34,089 nt of DNA from an uncultured Prevotellaceae bacterium (GCA_947169115.1 CAMVOK010000026.1:1-34089); one strand, 5' to 3'; counted from the first letter of the stretch, positions 14,641 through 22,880 are shown. The notes: generated by a model from the sequence alone, not told the origin. A program made the numbers and translations.

Positions 14641-16202
14641 AAGTCGATACCGCAGCCGTACAAGGTCTGCAAGCCATTCCCGTAACCACCGAAGTCTATG
14701 CCACACGAGGCGTACAGTTCTACCTTGTCGGATTGCCAGACAATGCCGTAAAGGAAAGTCACGAACGCATTGTGGCCGCCATACAAAACAGCGGCTATCG
14801 GTTCCCCATACAAAGTATAACGGTGAATCTTACCCCTGCCGACCTGAAGAAAGAGGGTTCGGCCTACGACCTGCCCATAGCCATAGGCATCCTGGCTACT
14901 GCCGACGAAATCAGTCACGACCGGTTAGGCAAATATCTGATGGTGGGTGAGTTAAGTCTCGATGGCTCCCTACTTCCCATCCGAGGTGCATTACCCATCG
15001 CCATCATGGCACGCAAGCAAGGCTACGAGGGGCTCATAGTCCCTAAAGGAAACATCCGGGAAGCAGCCGTAGTCAACAACATAAAAGTATATGGAGCCAG
15101 CAACATACAGGAAGTCATCGACCTGCTCAATAACAAGGAAGGAGCCATAGAACCGACCGAGATAGACACCCGCAAGGACTTCTACGACCGACAAAACCAC
15201 TTCGAACTCGACTTCTCAGACGTTCGCGGCCAAGAGTCGGTAAAGCGGGCCATGGAGGTAGCAGCAGCGGGCGGGCACAACCTGATAATGATCGGTCCCC
15301 CGGGAAGTGGAAAATCCATGATTGCCAAACGTCTGCCCACCATTCTTCCTCCCCTGTCGTTAAGCGAAAGCCTCGAAACCACACAAATCCATTCGGTGGC
15401 GGGAAAGTTGAATTGCAATACCTCACTCATTGCCCAGCGCCCGTTCCGAAGCCCCCACCACACCATATCTCAGGTAGCCCTTGTAGGAGGCGGACAGAAT
15501 CCACAGCCCGGCGAAATCTCCTTAGCCCACAACGGAGTGCTCTTCCTTGACGAACTGCCCGAATTCTCGCGCACCGTCCTTGAGGTTCTGCGCCAACCCC
15601 TGGAAGACCGCGTAATCAATGTCTCCCGTGCCCGGTATGCCGTCACCTATCCTGCCTCTTTCATGTTCGTGGCCAGCATGAATCCTTGTCCCTGTGGCTA
15701 CTATGGCGACCCCACCCACCACTGTACATGCACCCCTGGCCGCATACAGCAATACATGAGTAAAATCTCCGGTCCTCTGCTCGACCGAATCGATATACAC
15801 TGCGAGATACAAGCCGTACCATTTGCCCAGCTCAGTCAGATGCAGCCAGGTGAACCGTCTGCTGCCATCCGGGAGCGCGTAATACGTGCCCGCAACATCC
15901 AGACCGAGCGTTTCCGCTCCCTCCCCTCGGGGAGGGCCGGGGTGGGGGCTGTTCACTGTAATGCTCAGATGTCCGAAAAGATGCTTCACGAATTCGCCGA
16001 ACCCGATGCGGCCAGTCTCGACATGCTCCGCATGGCCATGGAACGCCTCAAGCTCTCTGCCCGTGCCTACAGCCGCATCCTCAAGGTTGCCCGCACCATT
16101 GCCGACCTGGCTGGCTCAGAGAAAGTACAGTCTATGCACATCGCCGAAGCCATCGGCTATCGCAACCTCGACAGAGGGGATTGGGCTGAGAGAGGAGTGT
16201 AA
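14631..16202 (+). CDS. yifB: YifB/ComM family Mg-chelatase-like AAA+ ATPase
   Basis: 523 aa. The N-terminal ChlI-like domain (about 1-170) has LPDNAVKESHERI and ITVNLTPADLKKEGSAYDLPIAIG. The AAA+ core has Walker A GPPGSGKS (about 222-229), Walker B GVLFLDELPEF, and PCPCGYYGD. The Mg-chelatase C-terminal domain has NAQMSEKML and LSARAYSRILKVARTIADL. ComM is a branch-migration helicase in natural transformation; the role in this organism is untested. A GC-rich REP-like repeat (15917-15955) inside the frame encodes an extra stretch of about ten residues (LPSGRAGVGAVH) in the surface loop before NAQMSEKML, and the frame stays open. It converges with the Nudix-HAD gene. Confidence 0.93.
   Translation: MLVKVDTAAVQGLQAIPVTTEVYATRGVQFYLVGLPDNAVKESHERIVAAIQNSGYRFPIQSITVNLTPADLKKEGSAYDLPIAIGILATADEISHDRLGKYLMVGELSLDGSLLPIRGALPIAIMARKQGYEGLIVPKGNIREAAVVNNIKVYGASNIQEVIDLLNNKEGAIEPTEIDTRKDFYDRQNHFELDFSDVRGQESVKRAMEVAAAGGHNLIMIGPPGSGKSMIAKRLPTILPPLSLSESLETTQIHSVAGKLNCNTSLIAQRPFRSPHHTISQVALVGGGQNPQPGEISLAHNGVLFLDELPEFSRTVLEVLRQPLEDRVINVSRARYAVTYPASFMFVASMNPCPCGYYGDPTHHCTCTPGRIQQYMSKISGPLLDRIDIHCEIQAVPFAQLSQMQPGEPSAAIRERVIRARNIQTERFRSLPSGRAGVGAVHCNAQMSEKMLHEFAEPDAASLDMLRMAMERLKLSARAYSRILKVARTIADLAGSEKVQSMHIAEAIGYRNLDRGDWAERGV
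15917..15955 (+). repeat. REP-like palindrome inside yifB coding sequence
   Basis: CTCCCTCCCCTCGGGGAGGG followed by CCGGGGTGGGGGCT matches the GC-rich intergenic repeats at 8075-8114 and 27181-27312 in order and orientation. It is in frame within yifB. Confidence 0.8.
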
Positions 16203-16210
16203 TCTGGATG

Positions 16211-16245
16211 ATAAAAAAATTAGACCATCTAAGGTATCAGATGGT
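16211..16245 (-). terminator. Terminator at the end of the Nudix-HAD gene
   Basis: ACCATCT (16224-16230) and AGATGGT (16239-16245) are a 7-bp stem. The minus strand continues CTAATTTTTTTA. The stem overlaps the last codons of the minus-strand gene. Confidence 0.7.
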
Positions 16246-17512
16246 AGTGGCGCAGTGCATTCAGGATGCCGTCGTCGTCAACGGAGGTTGTCGTATAGGC
16301 AGCCTCCTTTTTTAGTGAATCAAGGGCATTGCCCATAGCCACGCCGATACCGGCCTTCCTTATCATCGACAAATCGTTTCCGCCATCGCCAAAAGCCATC
16401 GTATATCGAGGATTGAGTCCCATGTAGGCAGCCATGGCCATGATGCCCTCGCCCTTGTCAGCTCCCTGGGCGGTGATGTCTGTAAAAGCAGGATGCCAGC
16501 GACCAGACGTACAGCTTGGAATGCGAGGCATCAGTTCACGCTCGTATTCCTCAGAAAAGAAGGGGGTAAGTTGGAGGATACGCTGGTTGAGGACAACATC
16601 CAGGGGTTTTGCCTGATTGAGGTTGTCAACGGCCAACTCTTGCCGGAACACTTTATCCACCTGGCCATTGGGGTCGAGAACGGCAACGTCCCTTTCTCCC
16701 ACAACAATCAGGCCATAGTTCTTCTCCTGGGCATCCCGAGCCAGCAAACGGGCGGCTTCGTTGGGAATGTTCTTGCACTTGACCACCGTATCGCCTACGT
16801 AACACAAGGCTCCATTGACAATCACGTAGCCGTCAATCAGATGTTCGATAGCTCCAAGGTTCGTAATGATGAGTGGCGGACGACCTGTGGCGATAAACAC
16901 CCTGTGTCCGCGTTTCTTGGCCTCGGTCAGAGCCTCTATCGTGGACGATGGTATCTCGTGCGTCTTAAAACTCACCAGGGTTCCGTCTATATCGAAGAAG
17001 AGGGCGTACTTTTCCCTCCCGAAGCAACGCTTAAATTCGCTTTCAAAGTTTGGAGTGAGCACACCTTTCCCCATGGCCTCATGTATTTCCTGCATAGTCC
17101 AGAAACGGCCGCCGTCCAGTTCTTCGGCCGAGGGACGAATCTCACCATCATAGGTGCAGCGGTGTACGTACACCAACTCGCGCTCCCGCGAGCTTTCAAA
17201 CACGTATTTTCCGATGGCCTCAGCCTCGAAGTCGGCAATCCCCAGTTCCTCGCGAACCTCGCGCCTCAGTGCTTCCTCGGGTGTTTCGCCATAGTCGATA
17301 TGGCCACCTACAGCGGTGTCCCACTTCCCAGGCTGTATGTCTTTCCATTCAGGCCGGCGTTGCAGGTATATATCTCCCTTGGAATTAAACACATGAAGAT
17401 GGACCACGGGATGCAACAGCCCCGTGCCGCTGTGGCATTCGCCTCGTGTGGCCGAGCCGAGGACCTGCCCTTCTTCGTCAACAATCGGGAAGATTTCTTG
17501 CTGGTTGTCCAT
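16229..17512 (-). CDS. Nudix hydrolase-HAD (Cof-type) phosphatase fusion
   Basis: A 427-aa protein with two enzymes in one chain. The N-terminal half is an IDI/YfcD-like Nudix domain (HLHVFNSKGDIYLQRR, WDTAVGGH) with a complete Nudix box at residues 70-92 (G.....E.......REVREELGI). The C-terminal half (about 168-427) is a class IIB HAD phosphatase with FFDIDGTL (Asp174/Asp176), ATGRP, NGAL and the acidic motif FGDGGNDLSMI. Substrates cannot be read from the sequence: Nudix domains of this type hydrolyse nucleoside or other diphosphates, and Cof-type HADs sugar phosphates or flavin/pyridoxal phosphates. It lies 90 bp downstream of the PF14262-like gene on the same strand. Confidence 0.92.
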   Translation of the reverse strand: MDNQQEIFPIVDEEGQVLGSATRGECHSGTGLLHPVVHLHVFNSKGDIYLQRRPEWKDIQPGKWDTAVGGHIDYGETPEEALRREVREELGIADFEAEAIGKYVFESSRERELVYVHRCTYDGEIRPSAEELDGGRFWTMQEIHEAMGKGVLTPNFESEFKRCFGREKYALFFDIDGTLVSFKTHEIPSSTIEALTEAKKRGHRVFIATGRPPLIITNLGAIEHLIDGYVIVNGALCYVGDTVVKCKNIPNEAARLLARDAQEKNYGLIVVGERDVAVLDPNGQVDKVFRQELAVDNLNQAKPLDVVLNQRILQLTPFFSEEYERELMPRIPSCTSGRWHPAFTDITAQGADKGEGIMAMAAYMGLNPRYTMAFGDGGNDLSMIRKAGIGVAMGNALDSLKKEAAYTTTSVDDDGILNALRHYHLIP

Positions 17513-17602
17513 GCAACACTACAACTTATAGTCCTCCTTGACAACTATCACTCGGGGTGATTTGCAGGTACCATGATGACCCTGCCCTTGACCTTTTATA
17601 AA

Positions 17603-18835
17603 TTAGTTTGTGATGTTGGCAGTGACCGTACCACCGTTTTTCTTATAGATGCCACCGACCTTGATGCCACGGCTTTTCTTGCCTGTGTTCCTCACAATGG
17701 TGGTGCCGGCGTTTACCGTCAGGTTGCCATCCACCTTAATACCCATGCAACGATGGGGGTCGTCTTCGTGTTCGGGGTCGGTACACTGAGCACCTGCTGC
17801 GACAACCGTAATGCTGGTAGAATTATCCTCGGCACCTATCACCATGTTACCATCGGTCTGTATGCCACGCGAACCATTTCCACTGGCAGTAATGTCGAAA
17901 GTTCCTCCGCTGATGGTGATGTCGCTATCGGCCTTAATACCTTTCTGGTCTTGGTGGGTAATCTCTGCCTTGATGGTACCTCCCTTGATAATGGCCTGAC
18001 CATTAAATTCCTTGTCTGGATCCAACGTCACATCATCGTCCAGTGTCAGGAATTCTACCTGAATTCCATCATTCAGGGTGGTGGAGGTAATATTTATGGT
18101 TCCACCATTCTGCTGATAGTATTGTCCCACATGAATGGCATCACCCGCAGACTTGACAATGTTGATGATTCCTGTCGATTTCTTAAATTGTAGGTACTCC
18201 TTGACCTTGATGGCATGGGTGAGGTTGCCCGTGACGTTAAGCGTGCCACTTCCCTCGACTTCCATGTGGCCCTTGCAATAGAAGCAGGCCTTTTGTTCTC
18301 CCAGCGCTGAATCTTCAAATGAGTTTGTGGTGCCGGGCATCAGCATCAATCCAATGCGCTTGCCACACTGTATGTCGATGGCAGCACCCTGCTGACTGGT
18401 AAGGCTAACCCCATTGAGGATGACGGCAGTCTTGTATGACCCGACATAAGTGAAGGAGCCATCGGTGGACGAACCGCTGAGCACAAACTCTATCTCGTTG
18501 GCCACATTGGTGTTGGTCACCGTAACATGACCCTTATTTCTCTCCACCGTAATGTCGGCAGCCACAGCAGCCGGTATGCTGATGACAGCCGAAGTATCGC
18601 TATATTGGATAAGCACCTGATGGACAACACAAATGCTATCTATTGTAGAAATCGGGAATGTGGCATCTCCTATGACAAGAGCCGGTTCACCACTGTCGGC
18701 ACTATACACTATGGTGGGGTTGTCGGCAATGGTTAAACGGGTAGATTCGCCATTCTGCCAGATTCGGAATTGCTTCTGGGCATTCACCGTCATAGCGGCC
18801 ACAAGGAACACGAAAAGAAAGATATACCTTTTCAT
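17603..18835 (-). CDS. Exported PF14262-like (Cthe_2159-type) beta-helix carbohydrate-binding protein
   Basis: 410 aa with a signal peptide (MKRYIFLFVFLVAAMTVNAQ, cleaved after NA). A short N-terminal region (QFRIWQNGESTRLTIAD...ISTIDSI) resembles the start of many Bacteroidales exported proteins. The rest (about 95-410) is a right-handed beta-helix-like repeat: VILNGVSLTSQQGAAIDI, SFEDS, ACFYCKGHMEVEGSGTLNVTG, GDAIHVG, IKGGTIKAE, QKGIKADSDITISGGTFDI, SRGIQTDG and SRGIKVGG. Cthe_2159, the family founder, binds cellulose and acidic pectic sugars; ligand binding here is untested. It is fifth gene in the VTC-DUF4956 run. Homologues are often found beside VTC-domain and DUF4956 genes, which supports a shared pathway. 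Confidence 0.85.
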   Translation of the reverse strand: MKRYIFLFVFLVAAMTVNAQKQFRIWQNGESTRLTIADNPTIVYSADSGEPALVIGDATFPISTIDSICVVHQVLIQYSDTSAVISIPAAVAADITVERNKGHVTVTNTNVANEIEFVLSGSSTDGSFTYVGSYKTAVILNGVSLTSQQGAAIDIQCGKRIGLMLMPGTTNSFEDSALGEQKACFYCKGHMEVEGSGTLNVTGNLTHAIKVKEYLQFKKSTGIINIVKSAGDAIHVGQYYQQNGGTINITSTTLNDGIQVEFLTLDDDVTLDPDKEFNGQAIIKGGTIKAEITHQDQKGIKADSDITISGGTFDITASGNGSRGIQTDGNMVIGAEDNSTSITVVAAGAQCTDPEHEDDPHRCMGIKVDGNLTVNAGTTIVRNTGKKSRGIKVGGIYKKNGGTVTANITN

Positions 18836-18847
18836 GGGAACTCGTAT

Positions 18848-19204
18848 TTATTTGATGATGACCTTCCGGCCGTCTAAAATGTAGATACCTTTTTTCATGG
18901 GAATTACCCGACGGCCACTGAGGTCGTAAACAGGCTCTTCCTCAGATTTCGGCTGTGTAGGAACAGACTGAACCCGAGTGGCCTCAGTAGAGAAAAACAT
19001 CTTCTCTAACTGCTCCTGGGGAAAGGTTTCGCTGCCATTCGATGTGGTCACCACCATCTGCCCATCCTTGAAGGTTATCTTCTGAATGGTCTCCAAGACA
19101 ATGCTCTTCTCCACCTGATTATAGCCGATAGTCAGATAGCTGTACTCATCTGCCTGAGCCATCAACCCTGAAGCCAGCATAGTTATGATTAATAACTTCT
19201 TCAT
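18848..19204 (-). CDS. Small exported protein with C-terminal GRRV/KGIYI tail
   Basis: 118 aa. Signal peptide MKKLLIITMLASGLMAQA, then a short domain (YSYLTIGYNQVEKSIVLETIQKITFKDGQMVVTT...ETFPQEQLEKMFFST) that resembles the N-terminal region of the next protein. It ends with YDLSGRRVIPMKKGIYILDGRKV, the same kind of tail as the BspA-like protein at 862-5520. That tail is common on exported Prevotella and Bacteroides proteins and looks like a shortened sorting or anchoring signal; the sorting function is inferred. It lies 12 bp upstream of the PF14262-like gene, so both are surely co-transcribed, and it may be an accessory or partner of that protein. Confidence 0.8.
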   Translation of the reverse strand: MKKLLIITMLASGLMAQADEYSYLTIGYNQVEKSIVLETIQKITFKDGQMVVTTSNGSETFPQEQLEKMFFSTEATRVQSVPTQPKSEEEPVYDLSGRRVIPMKKGIYILDGRKVIIK

Positions 19205-19265
19205 AAATAATTGTGTCGTGCTTGTAGTTTTTTAGACGTATTTGAAACCCGAAGGTTTATTATAA

Positions 19266-20432
19266 TTAGAACTTAAAGTTGTATCCTACCGAGATGGCAT
19301 GTATGTTCTGGTTGCCATCATCGTCGTTCTCATGGTTGAAAATGTAACCCAACCCTATCTTATGCCCTTTCTTGATGGCATAGTCAACGCCGATGCTTGC
19401 CCGAATCTTGTCGAGGTGCATGCCATCGCCCAAGTTGTTGTGGGTTTCCGCAAAGATGTAGGGCTCCCACTTCCATCCCTTCTTGTCGATGGAAAGTTTC
19501 ACACGGGAACGCAGGGTGTGGATGGTTTTACTACGTTTTTCACGAGGTATAATAGTAATCGTATTCAAAGGTTCATGGGCGGCCAAATATTCAGCCGTGG
19601 CGTCCACTTTGTTCTCCTTGTCCTCGTCGTCGTAGTTCACATGGTCCTTGTAAATGACATCACCCTCTTGCCAGTATCTGGCAATATCCTCGTAAGGATA
19701 AGTCAGGGGCCAATCGCCATTCTCCCACGACTCGCCGTCGGCGTAGGTTTCACTACAAAGGTTGCCCTCACCGTCGTAAGACGGGTCGCGATACTTTATG
19801 ACCGTCTTTTCGCGGTAACGTGTGCGGCTTATCGTTGTCTTGGGCACATACGTCATCTGGTAACGCTCCTTGATGGTAATGCGCAGGAATTTACAGAACT
19901 TCGTTGTGTAGGTGGCATCGACATAGACACGATGTTTCTGTCGCCAGAAACTCTCGTCAACACGTGTGTCGTTTTTCGTCTTGATGTTATATCCATCGTA
20001 CTTGTACGTAGGAGTTGCGTCAGAAGGATAGTTACGGCCTTGGAACTCCGTCAACTCCACCTCGTCGGTGGCATCGGTTGGATTCACATACTTGTATTCC
20101 GTCTCCGTCTCGTACTTATAGGAAGTCTCACTGGGATTCTTCTTCATCAGAAGGGTATATCCAGCTCCAAGTTTCCAATGCTTCGATGCCTTCCAGTTCA
20201 GTCCCACGCCAACGTCAGAACGGTACGAATCGTCAAACCAGTCGATGGTGCGATAGCCCACGCCCAAATCTACACTCAGGTTGTAGGGCAATGCCTTTGT
20301 GGCTCCGGCCTCCATCCAGATGGCTCCCGTATTATCGTCAGCTTTCAGCGTTGAGAGTTGGAAGTTCAAAGTTGAAAGTTGAACTATGCCGAACAATATA
20401 ACGAACAACGAAATAAGTCTTTTCCTTTTCAT
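19266..20432 (-). CDS. DUF2490-like outer-membrane beta-barrel protein
   Basis: 388 aa. The N-terminus is basic followed by a hydrophobic core (KRKRLISLFVILFGIV), then an unusual QLSTLNFQLSTLKAD stretch encoded by a TTTCAACTTTGAAC-type microrepeat. The mature part has alternating beta strands (YNLSVDLGVGYRTIDWF, HWKLGAGYTLLMKK, KHRVYVDATYTTKF, FLRITIKERYQMTY) and ends GLGYIFNHEN...ISVGYNFKF, with a terminal aromatic residue typical of outer-membrane barrels. Two insertions rich in Lys, Tyr and Asp (about 105-160 and 210-270) lengthen periplasmic or external loops. Function unknown. It is third in the VTC operon, 34 bp after DUF4956. Confidence 0.78.
   Translation of the reverse strand: MKRKRLISLFVILFGIVQLSTLNFQLSTLKADDNTGAIWMEAGATKALPYNLSVDLGVGYRTIDWFDDSYRSDVGVGLNWKASKHWKLGAGYTLLMKKNPSETSYKYETETEYKYVNPTDATDEVELTEFQGRNYPSDATPTYKYDGYNIKTKNDTRVDESFWRQKHRVYVDATYTTKFCKFLRITIKERYQMTYVPKTTISRTRYREKTVIKYRDPSYDGEGNLCSETYADGESWENGDWPLTYPYEDIARYWQEGDVIYKDHVNYDDEDKENKVDATAEYLAAHEPLNTITIIPREKRSKTIHTLRSRVKLSIDKKGWKWEPYIFAETHNNLGDGMHLDKIRASIGVDYAIKKGHKIGLGYIFNHENDDDGNQNIHAISVGYNFKF
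20350..20385 (-). repeat. AACTTTGAAC microrepeat inside a signal-peptide coding region
   Basis: On the minus strand the sequence reads TTCAACTTTCAACTTTGAAC and continues TTCCAACTCTCAACG. The same motif occurs outside the gene at 20449-20469, overlapping the stop of the DUF4956 gene. It encodes QLSTLNFQLSTLK. Confidence 0.75.
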
Positions 20433-20466
20433 AATAGTGTCAATTTAAAACTTTGAACTTTCAACT

Positions 20467-21177
20467 TTACCTTGGCATTTTTGTAATCTCGGCAATACTA
20501 CTGCCACGGTCGGCCCGATCGTCGTAGAATATGCGTATGAGCACGGCATCCTTCAGGTAGTCAATCATACCCACCTCTATGCGCTGAATCTTCAGACCCG
20601 TACGCTTCTCCAGGTCGGCCTTCAGTTCTTCGCGCTTAGCTGGAGCCACGAGGTTCACGTTGTCATACTTGATATACTTCGAACAACTACTGTCGCTGAG
20701 GATTCTGCTAGACTCGAACAGCCAAGCCATTATTATGAACACAATGTTCACAAAAAGAATGGTAACGATGCCCACACCATCCCAGTACTGAGCTTTCGGA
20801 TGATAGTCACCACGAGCTACAGCATTGACCACGCTAACGGCAATGAGCATAAACAGGTAAGTCATTTCACGGATGGGCACAGCTTCGGTGCGGAAACGCA
20901 TGATGCCGAAGATGGCAAACAAGCCCATGGCAGCCCCCAGTTCCATACCTCCACCTTCCATAAGACTGACAAGCAGGAAGATGCTCATGGACATGAGAAC
21001 GAAGATAAACATGTAGTCACGACGACGACTGCGCGGATAATAGAAGAAACGCGAAATAATACTTACCACAACGAGATTGATGACGAAGCGGATAATCAGC
21101 GAAATGAACTGCTGTGGGTCGAAAAGGGTCACGCCAAACAGGTTGCCCAAATCGTTGTTAATCTGTGTAAAATCCAT
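20467..21177 (-). CDS. DUF4956 integral membrane protein
   Basis: 236 aa. Four hydrophobic segments lie in the first 150 residues (FVINLVVVSIISRFFYY, YMFIFVLMSMSIFLLVSLM, a GAAMGLFAIFGIMRFR segment, and VGIVTILFVNIVFIIMAWLF) and a soluble C-terminal domain follows (about 155-236, KADLEKRTGLKIQRIEVGMIDYLKDAVLIRIFYD). The GLFAIFGIMRFRTEAVPIREMTYLF block is the DUF4956 hallmark. DUF4956 genes are repeatedly found next to VTC polyphosphate-polymerase genes, as here (102 bp downstream of it), so it may form a channel or membrane anchor for the product. That is inference. Its stop codon overlaps a microrepeat. Confidence 0.9.
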   Translation of the reverse strand: MDFTQINNDLGNLFGVTLFDPQQFISLIIRFVINLVVVSIISRFFYYPRSRRRDYMFIFVLMSMSIFLLVSLMEGGGMELGAAMGLFAIFGIMRFRTEAVPIREMTYLFMLIAVSVVNAVARGDYHPKAQYWDGVGIVTILFVNIVFIIMAWLFESSRILSDSSCSKYIKYDNVNLVAPAKREELKADLEKRTGLKIQRIEVGMIDYLKDAVLIRIFYDDRADRGSSIAEITKMPR

Positions 21178-21279
21178 AGTCTATTATTAAATTCAAAATT
21201 AATTAATTCAAAATTCCAAATTTCACCTCCTAATCCTTAACCCTTAACCTTTCACCTTTCACCCTTAATCATTCACTCT

Positions 21280-22065
21280 TCACCTCTCATCCTTCACCAA
21301 CTTATTTATCCACACCATCTTTTCCATGAACATATTGTGCTTCAGGTCGCGGTTGGTCATAACGGAACCGATGCAGTACTTACTGAATCCCGATGGTTTG
21401 ATGCGCAGGCGGCGCACGATATCCAATATGGGAGATGGCACGTTACCGTCCCGTTTCAGTTCTATGATGACCAAGTCACCTGTCTGGGCCTCATCGTTGG
21501 TTTCGTAGTTATGAAACTCTACGTCAAAATCTATGGTCAGTCGTTCCGTCTTGCCATAGTTCACCAGGGTAATGCGGTGGAAATGATTCTGTACTGTAGG
21601 GTGTATGTCGTCTAAATGGCGATGTACCAGACGGTCAACAAACTCATCGGCCTCTTCCCTCACCTCTTCAATCTCCTGACCAGGCACCTCTATACGTTTC
21701 TTCTTCGTACGTCCGTGGTTGTTCTTGGTCTTCACCTCCAGAAAGGTAAGGTCGCTCCCCACGTATGTGCGCACTCTCACTTTCTGACGTGGAACCCGCC
21801 CATTGTGGTGCTCAAAGTAGAAGCCCAGTTCGTCGGTATCCCAATAAGTAGTGATATATTCGGCCACCTTGCTGTCGTTGGTAAACTGGGCATAGTACTT
21901 TCCCTGCACCATCTCCAACAGCTTGGCCAGCTTATGCTTGTTGGTGACAAACTTCGTATCTGTTCGGTTCATTAGTTTAATGCCCGACATCTCGTCTAAG
22001 GTGATGGGTTCCAATTTGTTCACCAATTCGAGAATACGTTTGTCTATCTTTGTGTTTTCCACCAT
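21280..22065 (-). CDS. VTC-domain polyphosphate polymerase-like protein
   Basis: 261 aa, consisting of one VTC/triphosphate-tunnel domain. Charged tunnel motifs are visible: LMNRTDTKFVTNKHKL near residues 30-45, VPRQKVRVRTY near 97-107, FLEVKTKNNHGRTKKKRIEV near 114-133, and VIIELKR near 210-216, matching the basic and acidic strands that bind ATP and the polyphosphate chain in yeast Vtc4. No membrane helix is present. In bacteria such proteins are associated with polyphosphate synthesis or envelope phosphorylation, but activity here is not demonstrated. It is first in the operon. The -7 element ends only 9 bp before the ATG, so the mRNA may be almost leaderless. Confidence 0.87.
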   Translation of the reverse strand: MVENTKIDKRILELVNKLEPITLDEMSGIKLMNRTDTKFVTNKHKLAKLLEMVQGKYYAQFTNDSKVAEYITTYWDTDELGFYFEHHNGRVPRQKVRVRTYVGSDLTFLEVKTKNNHGRTKKKRIEVPGQEIEEVREEADEFVDRLVHRHLDDIHPTVQNHFHRITLVNYGKTERLTIDFDVEFHNYETNDEAQTGDLVIIELKRDGNVPSPILDIVRRLRIKPSGFSKYCIGSVMTNRDLKHNMFMEKMVWINKLVKDER

Positions 22066-22073
22066 ATTCGAGA

Positions 22074-22081
22074 CAAAGTTA
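22074..22081 (-). promoter_or_regulatory. Candidate promoter of the VTC operon
   Basis: TAACTTTG on the minus strand, ending 9 bp before the ATG at 22065. No good TTTG at -33 is found in the AT-rich upstream DNA. A start about 6-7 bp downstream would leave a leader of only a few nucleotides. Confidence 0.45.
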
Positions 22082-22156
22082 CAATAATAAATTAGAAATT
22101 AAAAATTAATGATTAAAAATTGAAGCCTTTTGAATAATACTTATTACTTTTATTCG

Positions 22157-22164
22157 TATATTTG
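22157..22164 (+). promoter_or_regulatory. Candidate promoter of frr
   Basis: TATATTTG fits the TAnnTTTG -7 element. The best TTTG upstream is 24 bp away, longer than the usual 19-21 bp. It predicts a leader of about 20-25 nt before the frr ATG. Confidence 0.5.
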
Positions 22165-22192
22165 CGTGAAAATAACTCTAAAACGAAATACT

Positions 22193-22753
22193 ATGATAGA
22201 CGTAAAGGAAACCCTGAACGAAGCTGAAGAGCGATTCGAAGAAACCGTGATGTATCTGGAAGATGCCTTGGCACGCATTCGTGCCGGTAAGGCCAATATC
22301 AAAATTCTCGACCCTATACGTGTTGACAGTTATGGCTCCATGGTGCCCCTGAACAATGTGGCTGCCGTGAACACCCCCGATGCCCGCACCATCGCCATTA
22401 AGCCTTGGGACAAGTCGATGTTCCGCATCATCGAAAAAGCCATCATCGACTCGGATCTGGGAATCATGCCAGAGAACAACGGCGAAATCATCCGCATCAA
22501 CATCCCGCCCCTCACCGAGGAACGTCGTAAACAACTGGCCAAGCAGTGTGGAAAAGAGAGTGAACAGGCCAAGGTTAGCGTAAGAAACTGCCGTCGCGAA
22601 ATCATCGAGAAACTGAAAAAAGGCATCAAGGACGGACTGGCCGAGGATGCAGAGAAGGATGCAGAAGAGAAACTGCAAAAACTCCACGACAAGTACATCA
22701 AGAAAATTGATGAACTGCTTGCCGCCAAGGAGAAGGAAATCATGACGGTGTAG
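22193..22753 (+). CDS. frr: Ribosome-recycling factor
   Basis: 186 aa, the standard RRF length. It splits post-termination ribosomes together with EF-G. Conserved features are EERFEETVMYLEDALARIRAGKANIKILDPIRVDSYGS, PLNNVAAVNTPDARTI, PWDKSMFRIIEKAI, NNGEIIRINIPPLTEERRKQLAKQCGKE, and the C-terminal three-helix bundle with the VRNCRREI stretch. The ATG at 22193 gives the correct N-terminus (MIDVKETLNEAEERF); an upstream TTG in frame lies before the promoter. It is followed by rsgA after a repeat-filled 63-bp gap. Confidence 0.97.
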   Translation: MIDVKETLNEAEERFEETVMYLEDALARIRAGKANIKILDPIRVDSYGSMVPLNNVAAVNTPDARTIAIKPWDKSMFRIIEKAIIDSDLGIMPENNGEIIRINIPPLTEERRKQLAKQCGKESEQAKVSVRNCRREIIEKLKKGIKDGLAEDAEKDAEEKLQKLHDKYIKKIDELLAAKEKEIMTV

Positions 22754-22758
22754 TGCAC

Positions 22759-22880
22759 TCCACCCCATTACCCTCCCGAGAGAGGAGAGTACATTCAGAC
22801 TTAAAGAGTTTTTCTAATGGAGAAATCGCAATCCACAAACCTATATACGCCCTCCCCTCATGGAGGGAATAGGGAAGGGG
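22759..22880. repeat. Inverted pair of REP-like palindromes around the rsgA start
   Basis: CACCCCATTACCCTCCCGAG and its AGGAGAG arm (22759-22789) and CCCTCCCCTCATGGAGGG followed by AATAGGGAAGGGG (22850-22880) are opposite-orientation copies of the GC-rich family. The second copy is read through in frame by rsgA if the ATG at 22817 is used. Confidence 0.7.
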
